Below are positions 54,424 to 62,664 of a stretch of DNA of 64,000 nucleotides, one piece after another (the stretch's first letter is position 1; every line of letters starts with the position of its first letter). The stretch is from Streptomyces venezuelae (GTDB lineage: Bacteria > Actinomycetota > Actinomycetes > Streptomycetales > Streptomycetaceae). The position numbers and the translations under genes are program-made. Under the pieces are notes generated by a model that was not told the DNA's origin, did no database searches, and saw nothing but the letters and a program-made list of their open reading frames with translations. Where the stretch lies: positions 2,938,001 through 3,002,000 of the forward strand of contig NZ_CP029193.1 in NCBI RefSeq assembly GCF_008642355.1, read 5' to 3'.

Positions 54424-55167
54424 TCAGCCCGTGACCGGCGCCTGGACCGGCGGCTCCTTCGTGAACAGGGCGCCGAGTGCCGGCGCGTTCACCCTGCGCT
54501 CGGCCAGCCGCAGCGCCTCCCAGACGGTGACCTGGTTCGCCGTCAGGACCGGCTTGCCGACCTCCGCCTCCAGGTCGCGGACGTACGCCGCCGTGTGCAG
54601 CGCCGTGTCCGGCAGCAGCAGCGCCTCGGCGTCCGGGTGGTCGCCCGCGCGGGCCAGCGCGAACACCTCGTCGCGCCCCCATGTGCCGACCTCGGCCGCC
54701 GTGATGATGCCGCTCCCCCTGGCCGCCACCACCTCCACGCCACCGTCCTTCAGGAAGGCGGAGAAGTGCCCGGTCACATCCTCCGGATACGTCGCGGCGA
54801 CCGCGACCCGGGTGGCCCCCACCTCGCGCGCGGCGTGGGCGAAGGCGAACGACGTCGACGAGGCGGGCAGCCCGGCCGCCAGGGCCAGCTTGCGGACCTG
54901 GTCGTGCGCGCCCTCCCGGCCGAGGACGAAGCTGCCGCTGGTGCACGCCCACACCACCGCCTCGGCGCCGGCGAGCCGCAGCTCCTCCACGCCCGCGGCG
55001 AGCCGGTCGGCCGATCCCATTTCGAGCAGCGCGTCGACGCGGTGCGCGTCCTCGCCGATGTCCGTGTGGACGACCTGCAGCCGGATGTCGCTGCCGAGCA
55101 TCTGCTCCATGCGGGGATAGTCGTCCTCGGCCGAGTGCCCCGGGTAGAGAAATCCGAGTGCCGTCAC
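54424..55167 (-). CDS. Asp/Glu racemase-superfamily enzyme (maleate isomerase-like), one-cysteine variant
   Basis: The 247-residue protein of the Asp/Glu/hydantoin racemase fold starts 'TALGFLYPGHSAEDDYPRME'. The first catalytic Cys is present in 'WACTSGSFV'. At the place of the second Cys, where the paralogue next door has SCTNLPT, this protein reads PDTALHT, so Cys is Asp. A two-Cys racemase mechanism is unlikely; an isomerase, decarboxylase or other lyase is possible. GTG 55167 follows GGAGGAGG and overlaps the stop of the upstream paralogue by 4 bases. Confidence 0.8.
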   Translation of the reverse strand: MTALGFLYPGHSAEDDYPRMEQMLGSDIRLQVVHTDIGEDAHRVDALLEMGSADRLAAGVEELRLAGAEAVVWACTSGSFVLGREGAHDQVRKLALAAGLPASSTSFAFAHAAREVGATRVAVAATYPEDVTGHFSAFLKDGGVEVVAARGSGIITAAEVGTWGRDEVFALARAGDHPDAEALLLPDTALHTAAYVRDLEAEVGKPVLTANQVTVWEALRLAERRVNAPALGALFTKEPPVQAPVTG

Positions 55168-55994
55168 GTCCAGCCTCCTCCTTCTGCGGGTGGTGCTTCG
55201 GGCAGGCCCTGGGGCGGAGCCGGCGGGTTCAGCGGACTCGCGCCCGGCCTCGCCGTCGGATCGATCAGTGCCTGATAGGGCCCTACCGCACGGGTACCCA
55301 GCCGACGCAGTGCGGACCACATCGTCACCTGGTTCGCCGAGATCACCGGCATCCGCAGTTCCGCTTCCAGTTGCGGGATGACGTCGTACGTGGGGAGGTT
55401 CGTACAGCTGATGAAGAGGCAGTCCACGCCGCCCTCGCTGGCGAGTACGGCACGGCGCGCCATGTCGGCCACGTCCCGGTAGGGGACCTTCCAGATGTGC
55501 CGGGTGAGGCCGAGGTAGGCGCGGCCCGTGACGGACACCCCCGCCTCCGCCAGGTACTCCTCCAGGGACTGCGTGACCGACCAGGTGTAGGGGGTGACGA
55601 GCGCGATGCGCCGCGCGCCCAGTTCGTCGAGGGCTTCCAGGAGGGCACCGGACGTGGTCACCGCGCCGACCGCGCCCTCGCGGGTCATGGCCTCGCACAT
55701 CGCGCGTTCACCCGGCGTGCCGCCGACGAAACTGCCCGACGTACAGGCGTACGCGAGGACTTCGGGCTCGGCGGCGGTCAGTGCGCGGACCGCCTCGGCG
55801 AGGGTCTCGTGCTCGCTGACCAGGCGGGCGAGGTCGAGGCTGACCTCCACGGGCACGTACGGCGTCCGGGTCAGGTGGAGGGAGACCTCGTCGGGGATCC
55901 AGCGCCACAGTTCGCGATCGAGGACGAAGTCGAAAGGGGCGACGACACCCACACCGCGCTGAGGGTGTGGTCCGCCGAGGAAAGAGACGTCCAT
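55164..55994 (-). CDS. Asp/Glu racemase-superfamily enzyme (maleate isomerase-like), two-cysteine
   Basis: The 276-residue paralogue of the next gene has both catalytic Cys: 'YACTSGSFVGG' and 'FISCTNLPTYDVI'. The maleate cis-trans isomerase/arylmalonate group fits best ('AVTTSGALLEALDELGARRI', 'PVISANQVTMWSALRRLG'). It leads a two-gene coupled unit divergent from the dehydrogenase/amidase genes. The C-terminal ~25 residues are Pro/Gly-rich. The substrate is unknown. Confidence 0.82.
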   Translation of the reverse strand: MDVSFLGGPHPQRGVGVVAPFDFVLDRELWRWIPDEVSLHLTRTPYVPVEVSLDLARLVSEHETLAEAVRALTAAEPEVLAYACTSGSFVGGTPGERAMCEAMTREGAVGAVTTSGALLEALDELGARRIALVTPYTWSVTQSLEEYLAEAGVSVTGRAYLGLTRHIWKVPYRDVADMARRAVLASEGGVDCLFISCTNLPTYDVIPQLEAELRMPVISANQVTMWSALRRLGTRAVGPYQALIDPTARPGASPLNPPAPPQGLPEAPPAEGGGWT

Positions 55995-56283
55995 GAGCAG
56001 TCCCCAAGGTCGTGCGTGTGTTCAGGGACCGGCCGGGGGCCGGGGACGAGCGATGCCGGCGACGCGCCGGGACGTCGGGACGGGGAGCGCTGCGCGGGCG
56101 TACCACACAGCGAGTTCGATCGGCTGCACGGAGAGTACTGGTTCCTGGACAGCCGGTACAGCAGTGCCTCTGTTGACGAAGGTAGGTTCGGGTGCGAGCG
56201 TGGTCAATCCGCACATCTCAGACGGTTGAGCCGACTTGTCGATGCGGCGCGGCCGTACCTCTGAACAGGGAAGCGGAATCTCA
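55995..56283. promoter_or_regulatory. Divergent control region of the catabolic cluster
   Basis: This 289-base gap lies between the racemase pair and the dehydrogenase. TTGACG at 56174-56179 may be a -35 for the plus-strand unit. GGTTCCTGGACA (56140-56151) resembles, in reverse, TGTCCGGAACC in front of the iclR gene, so it may be a shared IclR operator half. Confidence 0.4.
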
Positions 56284-57261
56284 TTGCGAAACGGTGTCCC
56301 GTCGGTTTCCGATACGACCGTCCTCGTCCTTGACGCCGAGCCACCGACCCCGCCGCCGCGCCTCGGCAGCCTGGCGGGGCAGGCCCGGATCCTGCACGCC
56401 GACGAGTCCACGCTGGCCGAGCAACTCCCCCTTGCCGACGCCCTGTTGGTGTGGGACTTCACGTCGGACGCGGTGCGCCGCGCCTGGCCCGGTGAGGGTC
56501 CGCGGCCCCGCTGGGTGCACACCGCGAGCGCGGGCGTCGACCATCTGATGTGCCCCGAACTCGCCGCGTCCGACACCGTCGTGACGAACGCCCGTGGCGT
56601 CTTCGACCAGCCCATCGCCGAGTACGTGGCCGCACTGGTCCTCGCCATGGCCAAGGACCTGCCGCGCACCCTGGAACTGCAGCGTGAGCGCTCCTGGCGG
56701 CACCGCGAGACCCAGCGGATCGCGGGCACGCGCGCGTGCGTGATCGGTTCGGGGCCGATCGGGCGGGCCATCGCGCGCACGCTGAAGGGGCTCGGCATCC
56801 TCACGGCCCTGGTGGGCCGCACGGCACGGCCGGGGGTGCACGGCACGGACGAGCTGGACCGGCTGATGGCCAGGGCCGACTGGGTGGTGTGCGCGGCGCC
56901 GCTCACGGACGACACGCGCCGCATGTTCGACGCGCGGCGCTTCGGTTTCATGCAGCCGTCGGCGCGGTTCATCAACGTCGGGCGCGGGCCCCTCGTCGTC
57001 GAGGACGACCTGGTCGAGGCGGTGTCCAAGCGGTGGATCGCGGGCGCGGCCCTGGACGTGTTCGAGGACGAGCCGCTGCCAGCGGACAGCCCCCTGTGGA
57101 CGACGCCGGGCCTGATCGTCTCGCCGCACATGAGTGGTGACACGGTCGGCTGGCGCGATGCGCTGGGCGCGCAGTTCGTCGAGCTGTTCCAGGCGTGGGC
57201 GGCGGGTCGGCCGCTGACGAACGTCGTCGACAAGGAACGTGGGTATGTCCCAGGTCATTGA
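56284..57261 (+). CDS. D-2-hydroxyacid dehydrogenase family protein
   Basis: The 325-residue NAD(P)-dependent enzyme of the D-isomer 2-hydroxyacid dehydrogenase fold has nucleotide loop 'VIGSGPIGRAIART' (GxGxxG). The catalytic Arg is in 'NVGRGPLVVE', Glu in 'DVFEDEPLP' and His in 'VSPHMSGDT'. It reduces a 2-keto acid or the reverse. TTG 56284 is preferred, with GGGAAGCGG upstream; in-frame ATG 56242 is an alternative. It is the first gene of the rightward catabolic unit. Confidence 0.83.
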   Translation: MRNGVPSVSDTTVLVLDAEPPTPPPRLGSLAGQARILHADESTLAEQLPLADALLVWDFTSDAVRRAWPGEGPRPRWVHTASAGVDHLMCPELAASDTVVTNARGVFDQPIAEYVAALVLAMAKDLPRTLELQRERSWRHRETQRIAGTRACVIGSGPIGRAIARTLKGLGILTALVGRTARPGVHGTDELDRLMARADWVVCAAPLTDDTRRMFDARRFGFMQPSARFINVGRGPLVVEDDLVEAVSKRWIAGAALDVFEDEPLPADSPLWTTPGLIVSPHMSGDTVGWRDALGAQFVELFQAWAAGRPLTNVVDKERGYVPGH

Positions 57262-57317
57262 CCGCCTCCCGGTCGATGCCCCCCAACCGATCACGCCCCG
57301 TCTGCTGAGGAGCCTGC

Positions 57318-58721
57318 ATGACCGAGCTCGCGGATCTCACGGCCGTACAACTGGTCGACGGCTATCGCAAGGGCGAATTCAGTCCGGTCGACGTGACCCG
57401 GGCGGCCCTGCGCAGGGCGGAGGAGAGCCGGCCGCGTGTGAACGCCTTCGTGCGGGTCATGGCGGACTCGGCGTTGGCGCAGGCCGAGGCCAGCGCGGAG
57501 CGGTGGCGCCGTGGCGCGCCGCAGGGGCTCGTGGACGGCGTCCCGGTGTCCGTGAAGGATCTGCTCCTGCTGCGCGGCGAGCCGACATTGCGCGGCTCGC
57601 TGACGGTGCGGCACGAGGGCAAGTGGAACGAGGACGCGCCCTCGGTGGCCCGGCTGCGCGAGCACGGCGCGGTGTTCATCGGCCGGACGACGACGCCGGA
57701 GTTCGGGTGGAAGGGCGTGACGGACGGCCCGCAGAGCGGCATCACCCGCAACCCGCACGATCCGTCCCGCACGTCGGGCGGATCCAGCGGGGGCAGCGCG
57801 GCCGCCGTGGCGCTCGGCGCGGGCCCGCTGTCGCTGGGCACGGACGGCGGCGGCTCGGTGCGGATCCCCGCGGCGTTCTGCGGGATCTTCGCGCTGAAGC
57901 CGACGTACGGCAGGGTGCCGCTGTATCCCGCGAGCCCGTTCGGGACGCTCGCGCACGTCGGGCCGATGACCCGCGACGCGGCGGACGCGGCGCTGATGAT
58001 GGACGTGATCACGGGCCCCGACGACCGCGACTGGTCCCAGCTCGCACCCGTGGAAGGCGGCTTCAGGGCGGGCCTGGACGGGGGCGTGCACGGACTTCGC
58101 GTCGCCTACTCCGCCTCCCTCGGCGGGCAGGTCGCGGTGCGTCCCGCCGTCGCGGCGGCGGTGCGGCGCGCCGTGGAGTCGCTCGCGGCGCAGGGCGCGT
58201 ACGTCGAGGAGGCCGACCCCGACTTCACCGACCCGGTGGAGGCCTTCCACACCCTGTGGTTCAGCGGGGCGGCGCGCGTCGTGCAGCATCTGCCGCCCGC
58301 GCAGCGGGAGTTGCTCGACCCGGGGCTGCGGGAGATCTGCGGGCAGGGCGCACGGTACAGCGCGCTGGACTACCTCGCGGCGGTCGACATCCGGATGGCC
58401 CTCGGGCGCCGGATGGGCCGCTTCCACTCGACGTACGACCTGCTGGTCACGCCCACGCTGCCGATCACGGCGTTCGAGGCGGGCGTCGAGGTGCCGAAGG
58501 GGTCGGGGCACCGGCGCTGGACCGGGTGGACGCCGTTCACGTACCCCTTCAATCTCACGCAGCAGCCCGCGGCGACGGTGCCCTGCGGGGTGGACGACGA
58601 CGGTTTGCCCATCGGCGTGCAGATCGTCGCCGCCCGCCACGCGGACCCGGTGGTGTTGCGTGCGGCGCACGCGCTGTACGAGTCGGGCAGCGCCGCGGTG
58701 CCGCCGCCCGTGCTCGGCTGA
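57318..58721 (+). CDS. Amidase (amidase signature family)
   Basis: The 467-residue amidase has the Ser-cisSer-Lys triad visible: Lys80 in 'VSVKDLL', cis-Ser156 in 'TSGGSSGGSAAA' and nucleophile Ser180 in 'GTDGGGSVRIPA'. It hydrolyses an amide to acid and ammonia. Specificity is not readable. Together with maleate-isomerase-like enzymes and a hydroxyacid dehydrogenase it suggests stepwise breakdown of an imported amide (inference). GAGGAG lies 6 bases before ATG 57318. Confidence 0.9.
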   Translation: MTELADLTAVQLVDGYRKGEFSPVDVTRAALRRAEESRPRVNAFVRVMADSALAQAEASAERWRRGAPQGLVDGVPVSVKDLLLLRGEPTLRGSLTVRHEGKWNEDAPSVARLREHGAVFIGRTTTPEFGWKGVTDGPQSGITRNPHDPSRTSGGSSGGSAAAVALGAGPLSLGTDGGGSVRIPAAFCGIFALKPTYGRVPLYPASPFGTLAHVGPMTRDAADAALMMDVITGPDDRDWSQLAPVEGGFRAGLDGGVHGLRVAYSASLGGQVAVRPAVAAAVRRAVESLAAQGAYVEEADPDFTDPVEAFHTLWFSGAARVVQHLPPAQRELLDPGLREICGQGARYSALDYLAAVDIRMALGRRMGRFHSTYDLLVTPTLPITAFEAGVEVPKGSGHRRWTGWTPFTYPFNLTQQPAATVPCGVDDDGLPIGVQIVAARHADPVVLRAAHALYESGSAAVPPPVLG

Positions 58722-58728
58722 ACGCGCT

Positions 58729-59229
58729 TCAGGCGCGTCGGAAGTTCAGCGTCTCCCCCTGCGCGCCCGCGCGCCACAGGTCGTTGCAGGCCTCGGCCAT
58801 CCGGTCGAGGCCTTCGACGATCTGGCCCCAGACGATGCCGGGCACCCAGCCCACGTCGCCGTTGAGGAGCAGGTTGTTCCGTTCGTAGAAGAGGGCGAGG
58901 TCGACGACCGTGGTACCCGCCTTCACGCCGGCCTCCGCCTCGTAGCCGTACGCCTGGGTGCCCAGTTCCGTACCGGAGAAGGAGAAATAACAGAGATCTC
59001 CCGGGATGGGCGTGACGGTCGGATTCTCCAGGGGCGGCTCGCGGTCCGCGAAGGCCGGGAAGAGGGCGTAGATCTCGTTGCGCGCGTACTTCGCGTGGTA
59101 GACGTCCGAGCCGAGCGGCAGTGCCTCCCACACCGCCGCGCAGGTCACCGGAGCCCGGTCGTCGAGCAGTTTCGCCGTGCACTGGACCCCTCGCTCGGCG
59201 AGGGAGACTTCGATGAATCGCTCTGCCAT
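58729..59229 (-). CDS. DUF3830 family protein
   Basis: The 166-residue beta-rich protein has the cyclophilin-like layout of DUF3830 ('LLDDRAPVTCAAVWEALPL', 'ARNEIYALFPAF', 'GDLCYFSFSG', 'NLLLNGDVGWVPG'). DUF3830 genes often accompany amidases and racemase-like genes, but no activity is known to me. It converges on the amidase with 7 bases between stops. ATG 59229 is preferred; ATG 59238 directly after GGGAGGAG is also possible. Confidence 0.82.
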   Translation of the reverse strand: MAERFIEVSLAERGVQCTAKLLDDRAPVTCAAVWEALPLGSDVYHAKYARNEIYALFPAFADREPPLENPTVTPIPGDLCYFSFSGTELGTQAYGYEAEAGVKAGTTVVDLALFYERNNLLLNGDVGWVPGIVWGQIVEGLDRMAEACNDLWRAGAQGETLNFRRA

Positions 59230-59326
59230 GTGTCCCATGCTCCTCCCTGGGTCAAGGGCACAACGATGGCATCAGGGGCCGGAATTCGTCGGCATAACTC
59301 GCTTGGAGTCGGGTAGCCGCGCGCCC

Positions 59327-60259
59327 ATGGCTCCACCACTTGGGAACAACGAGGGATTCATAGGCAGAGCGGTGCGCCGCCGCGCACTGCTCACCGGAGC
59401 GGGCGGGGCGGCTCTGGGGGTTTTCGGGGCGTCGGCGTGCAGCCGCGTACCCGACGAGGGGAAGGTTGAGGGGGGCGATCTGCTGGACCGGCTGCGCGAC
59501 AGCGGCACGGTCAGGATCGGTGTCGCGGGCGAGGTCCCGTTCGGATACATCGACGAGAACGGCGAGGTCACGGGCGAGGCGCCGGCGATCGCCAAGGTCA
59601 TCTTCCCCCGCCTCGGCGTACCCAAGGTCAAGGCGGTGCCCACGAAGTTCGGCGCGCTGATCCCCGGCCTCACACAGGCCCGGCAGTTCGACGTCGTGTC
59701 GGCGGGCATGTACATCAACCCGACGCGGTGCGAACAGGTCCTCTTCTCCGACCCCGACTACCTCATGCTCGACTCCTTCATCGTGAAGAAGGGCAACCCC
59801 CACGGCATCAAGGGGTACGAGGACATCGCCGAGAAGGGCCTGAAGCTGGCGAGCGGCACGGCCTACGCGGAGATCGACTACGCCAAGGCGGCGGGCGTGA
59901 AGTCCGTGCTCGTCCTGCCCGACCAGGTCGCCGGGATGGACGCCGTGGCGCAGGGCCGGGTCGACGCGTTCGCCGGCACCAACGTCACCGTGCGCACGGT
60001 GATCAAGAACAATCCGCGGGTCGAGGCGACGAAGCCGTTCCAGCCCGTCGTCGACGGCGAGCCGGCCTACGGAGCGGGTGGCTTCGCCTTCCGGCTGTCC
60101 GAGAAGAACCTGCGGGACGCCTTCAACGAGGAGCTGCACAAGCTCAAGGAGAGCGGCGAACTGCTGCGCATCGTCAAGCCGTTCGGGTTCACCGAGGCCG
60201 AGATGACCGAGCTGACCGTCGAGAAGCTGTGTCCCCCGGCGAAGGGCGCCTCGTCATGA
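59327..60259 (+). CDS. Solute-binding lipoprotein of polar amino-acid-type ABC importer (EhuB-like)
   Basis: The 310-residue SBP family 3 protein has a twin-arginine leader (RRRALLTGAGG), a lipobox-like GASAC and Cys38. The mature part shows 'VRIGVAGEVPFGYIDENGEV', 'GLTQARQFDVVSAGMYINP' and 'RVDAFAGTNVTVRTV'. Automatic annotation would call it EhuB (ectoine/hydroxyectoine), but no ectoine-degradation lyase genes are present, so the ligand is open. It is followed by two permeases and an ATPase in overlapping frames. Confidence 0.85.
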   Translation: MAPPLGNNEGFIGRAVRRRALLTGAGGAALGVFGASACSRVPDEGKVEGGDLLDRLRDSGTVRIGVAGEVPFGYIDENGEVTGEAPAIAKVIFPRLGVPKVKAVPTKFGALIPGLTQARQFDVVSAGMYINPTRCEQVLFSDPDYLMLDSFIVKKGNPHGIKGYEDIAEKGLKLASGTAYAEIDYAKAAGVKSVLVLPDQVAGMDAVAQGRVDAFAGTNVTVRTVIKNNPRVEATKPFQPVVDGEPAYGAGGFAFRLSEKNLRDAFNEELHKLKESGELLRIVKPFGFTEAEMTELTVEKLCPPAKGASS

Positions 60260-60990
60260 TGTCGTCGGAGTTCTTCGGGAACTGGTTCCTGCCCGGCATC
60301 TGGATCACTGTCCAGGTCACGTTCCTCAGCGCGGCCCTCGCCTTCGTGATCGCGTTCCCCATCGGTGTGCTGCGCACGTCGCGGCTGTGGATCGTCCGCT
60401 TCCTCGCCGGGGCCTACTTCGAGATCTTCCGCAGCACGTCGTCGCTGGTCTTCATGTTCTGGATCGCGTTCACCGTGCCGCCGCTGTTCAACATCAGCTT
60501 CCAGCCGATGTTCGCGGGCGTCCTCGCCCTCGGCATCACGTACGGGGCGTACGCCTCGGAAATCGTGCGCGGCGCGCTCGCCGCGGTGCCGCCCGCGCAG
60601 CGCGAGGCCGGCATCGCCCTGAACTTCACCCCGACGCAGCGGCTGCGCCGCATCGAACTGCCGCAGGCCTGGCCGGAGATGATCCCGCCGTTCAACAACC
60701 TGCTCATCGAGCTCCTGAAGGGCACCTCGCTGGTGTCCCTCATCGCGGTGGCCGACATGACGTTCGCCGGTGACCTGCTGCGGCTCGTCAAGAACGAGAG
60801 CGCCCCGATCTACACGCTGCTGCTCGCCCTGTACTTCGTCTTCGCGTTCATCCTCACGCGCGGCATGCGGCTCCTGGAGCGGCACGCCAAGAAACGGGTG
60901 GGGCAGACGCCGGAGAAGACGAGCCTGCTCGGCGGCCTGCGCGCCAAGTCGTCGATCGACGTCGTCTCGGGCACGGGGGGTGCCAAGTGA
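60256..60990 (+). CDS. Amino-acid-type ABC permease (EhuC-like)
   Basis: The 244-residue permease has five membrane segments and the HisM/GlnP-type motif 'LAAVPPAQREAGIALNFTPT' (EAG loop contacting the ATPase). ATG overlaps the binding-protein stop (ATGA). The C-terminal ~35 residues are polar. Confidence 0.88.
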   Translation: MMSSEFFGNWFLPGIWITVQVTFLSAALAFVIAFPIGVLRTSRLWIVRFLAGAYFEIFRSTSSLVFMFWIAFTVPPLFNISFQPMFAGVLALGITYGAYASEIVRGALAAVPPAQREAGIALNFTPTQRLRRIELPQAWPEMIPPFNNLLIELLKGTSLVSLIAVADMTFAGDLLRLVKNESAPIYTLLLALYFVFAFILTRGMRLLERHAKKRVGQTPEKTSLLGGLRAKSSIDVVSGTGGAK

Positions 60991-61634
60991 ACTGGAACTG
61001 GGATCACGTCGACGAGTTCATGCCGCTCTTCTGGGACGGTCTGGAGCTCACCCTCAAGGCGCTGCTCTTCGGCTCCTTGATCGCCTTCTCCCTCGGTCTG
61101 GTCTGGGCGGTCGCCCAGCGCTCGGCGAAGAAGTGGATCCGCTGGCCGGTCACGGTGGTCACGGAGTTCATCCGCAACACCCCGCTCCTGGTGCAACTGT
61201 TCTTCCTGTTCTACGTGGTGCCGGAGTGGGGGCCCTCGATGTCCCCGCTCACCACGGGCATCGTCGGGCTCGGCCTGCACTACTCGACGTACACCTCGGA
61301 GGTCTACCGGGCGGGCATCGAGGGTGTGCCGGCCGGCCAGTGGGAGGCGGCGACCGCGCTCAGCCTCTCCAAGCGGCGCACCTGGACGTCCGTGATCCTG
61401 CCGCAGGCGGTGCGCAGGGTGATCCCCGCACTCGGCAACTACGTGATCGTCATGCTGAAGGAGTCGCCGCAGATGGCGGCCATCGGCGCGCTCGACATGC
61501 TGGGCCAGGCCCAGAACTACAGCCAGACGACCTTCACCTTCGAGGCGATCAGCGTGGTCGGTGTCGCCTTCATCGTCATCGCCTACCCGGCCTCTCTTCT
61601 TCTGCGAGTTTTGGAGCGTCGCCTTGTCCGCTGA
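60987..61634 (+). CDS. Amino-acid-type ABC permease (EhuD-like)
   Basis: The 215-residue second permease has the EAA-type loop 'VPAGQWEAATALSLSKRRTW', 'FIRNTPLLVQLFFLFYVVPE' and five membrane segments. GTG overlaps the previous stop (GTGA). It pairs with the first permease to form a heterodimeric channel. Confidence 0.88.
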   Translation: MNWNWDHVDEFMPLFWDGLELTLKALLFGSLIAFSLGLVWAVAQRSAKKWIRWPVTVVTEFIRNTPLLVQLFFLFYVVPEWGPSMSPLTTGIVGLGLHYSTYTSEVYRAGIEGVPAGQWEAATALSLSKRRTWTSVILPQAVRRVIPALGNYVIVMLKESPQMAAIGALDMLGQAQNYSQTTFTFEAISVVGVAFIVIAYPASLLLRVLERRLVR

Positions 61635-62439
61635 CAGCAGCACTTCCCAGGAAATCCCCAACCCGGCCGTCGACGGCAGCGAGCTGATCCGCTTCGACAA
61701 GGTCGTCAAGCGGTACGGCTCGAACGTCGTCCTCGACGAGCTGGACTTCTCCGTCGCCTCCGGCAAGCACGTGACGCTGATCGGTCCCTCGGGATCCGGC
61801 AAGACCACGATCCTGCGGCTCCTGATGACGCTGGTGAAGCCGGAACAGGGCACGATCAAGGTGGGCGGCAGGTACCTCACCCACGAGGAGAAGAACGGCA
61901 AGCTCGTCCCCGCGGGCGAGAAGCACGTCCGCGAGGTCCGCAAGAACATCGGCATGGTGTTCCAGCAGTTCAACCTCTTCCCGAACATGAAGGTGCTGCG
62001 CAACGTCACCGAGGCTCCCGTCTCCGTCCTCGGGCTGTCCAAGGACGAGGCAGAGCAGCGGGCCCGTGAGCTGCTCGATCTGGTCGGGCTCGGGGACCGC
62101 TGCGACGCGTACCCGACGCAGCTCTCCGGCGGCCAGCAGCAGCGGGTGGCCATCGCGCGGGCCCTGGCGATGCGCCCGCAGGTGCTGCTCCTCGACGAGG
62201 TGACGTCCGCGCTCGACCCCGAGCTGGTGGCGGGCGTCCTGGACGTGCTCCGCGACATCGCGCACACCACGGACATCACCATGCTGTGTGTGACGCACGA
62301 GATGAATTTCGCGCGGGACATCTCGGACCAGGTCCTCATGTTCGATTCGGGCCGCGTCATCGAGTCCGGCACGCCGGAGAAGATCTTCACGGAGCCGGAG
62401 CACGAGCGCACGCGTGAATTCCTCAGCGCGGTGCTGTGA
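61624..62439 (+). CDS. ABC transporter ATP-binding protein (EhuA-like)
   Basis: The 271-residue ATPase energises the importer. Walker A is GPSGSGKTT, the Q-loop 'MVFQQFNLFPNM', the signature LSGGQQQRVAIARAL, Walker B 'LLLDEVTSALD' and the switch His in 'CVTHEMNFA'. TTG 61624, preceded by TGGAG, is chosen since it begins just before the ABC domain and overlaps the previous gene by 11 bases. Confidence 0.9.
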   Translation: MSADSSTSQEIPNPAVDGSELIRFDKVVKRYGSNVVLDELDFSVASGKHVTLIGPSGSGKTTILRLLMTLVKPEQGTIKVGGRYLTHEEKNGKLVPAGEKHVREVRKNIGMVFQQFNLFPNMKVLRNVTEAPVSVLGLSKDEAEQRARELLDLVGLGDRCDAYPTQLSGGQQQRVAIARALAMRPQVLLLDEVTSALDPELVAGVLDVLRDIAHTTDITMLCVTHEMNFARDISDQVLMFDSGRVIESGTPEKIFTEPEHERTREFLSAVL

Positions 62440-62521
62440 CAGCTCCGGGCGCGGTGCCGCGTCAGTCCTGAGCGCGGTGCCGTGACGGCTGGGACGGACC
62501 GAACGCCCGGGGCATGACCTG

Positions 62522-62531
62522 GGCATATGCC
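62522..62531. promoter_or_regulatory. GGCATATGCC palindrome, second copy
   Basis: The same 10-base palindrome as at 48337-48346 lies in the 225-base gap between the ATPase gene and iclR, 134 bases before the iclR start. Confidence 0.3.
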
Positions 62532-62616
62532 AGAGTGGCGCGTTCCTGATGAGAGATCCGGAACGCGCCACCAATGTCCCCAACAGGCTCTCCATGTCCG
62601 TCACTTGACAGCTATC

Positions 62617-62651
62617 GTGGAACCGAGCCCGACTGTCCGGAACCGTTCCAC
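62617..62651. promoter_or_regulatory. Inverted repeat in the iclR leader
   Basis: GTGGAAC (62617-62623) and GTTCCAC (62645-62651) flank TGTCCGGAACC (62634-62644), itself partly palindromic with GTTCC. TTGACA lies just upstream. It ends 14 bases before the iclR start, as expected for an autoregulatory operator. Confidence 0.5.
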
Positions 62652-62664
62652 GCAGGGGGATGCC

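Noticed and set aside
59327..62439. Importer as a true ectoine uptake system
   Set aside because: Names such as Ehu come from family similarity. The ectoine hydrolase and lyase genes expected in a utilisation cluster are absent, so the ligand is left open.
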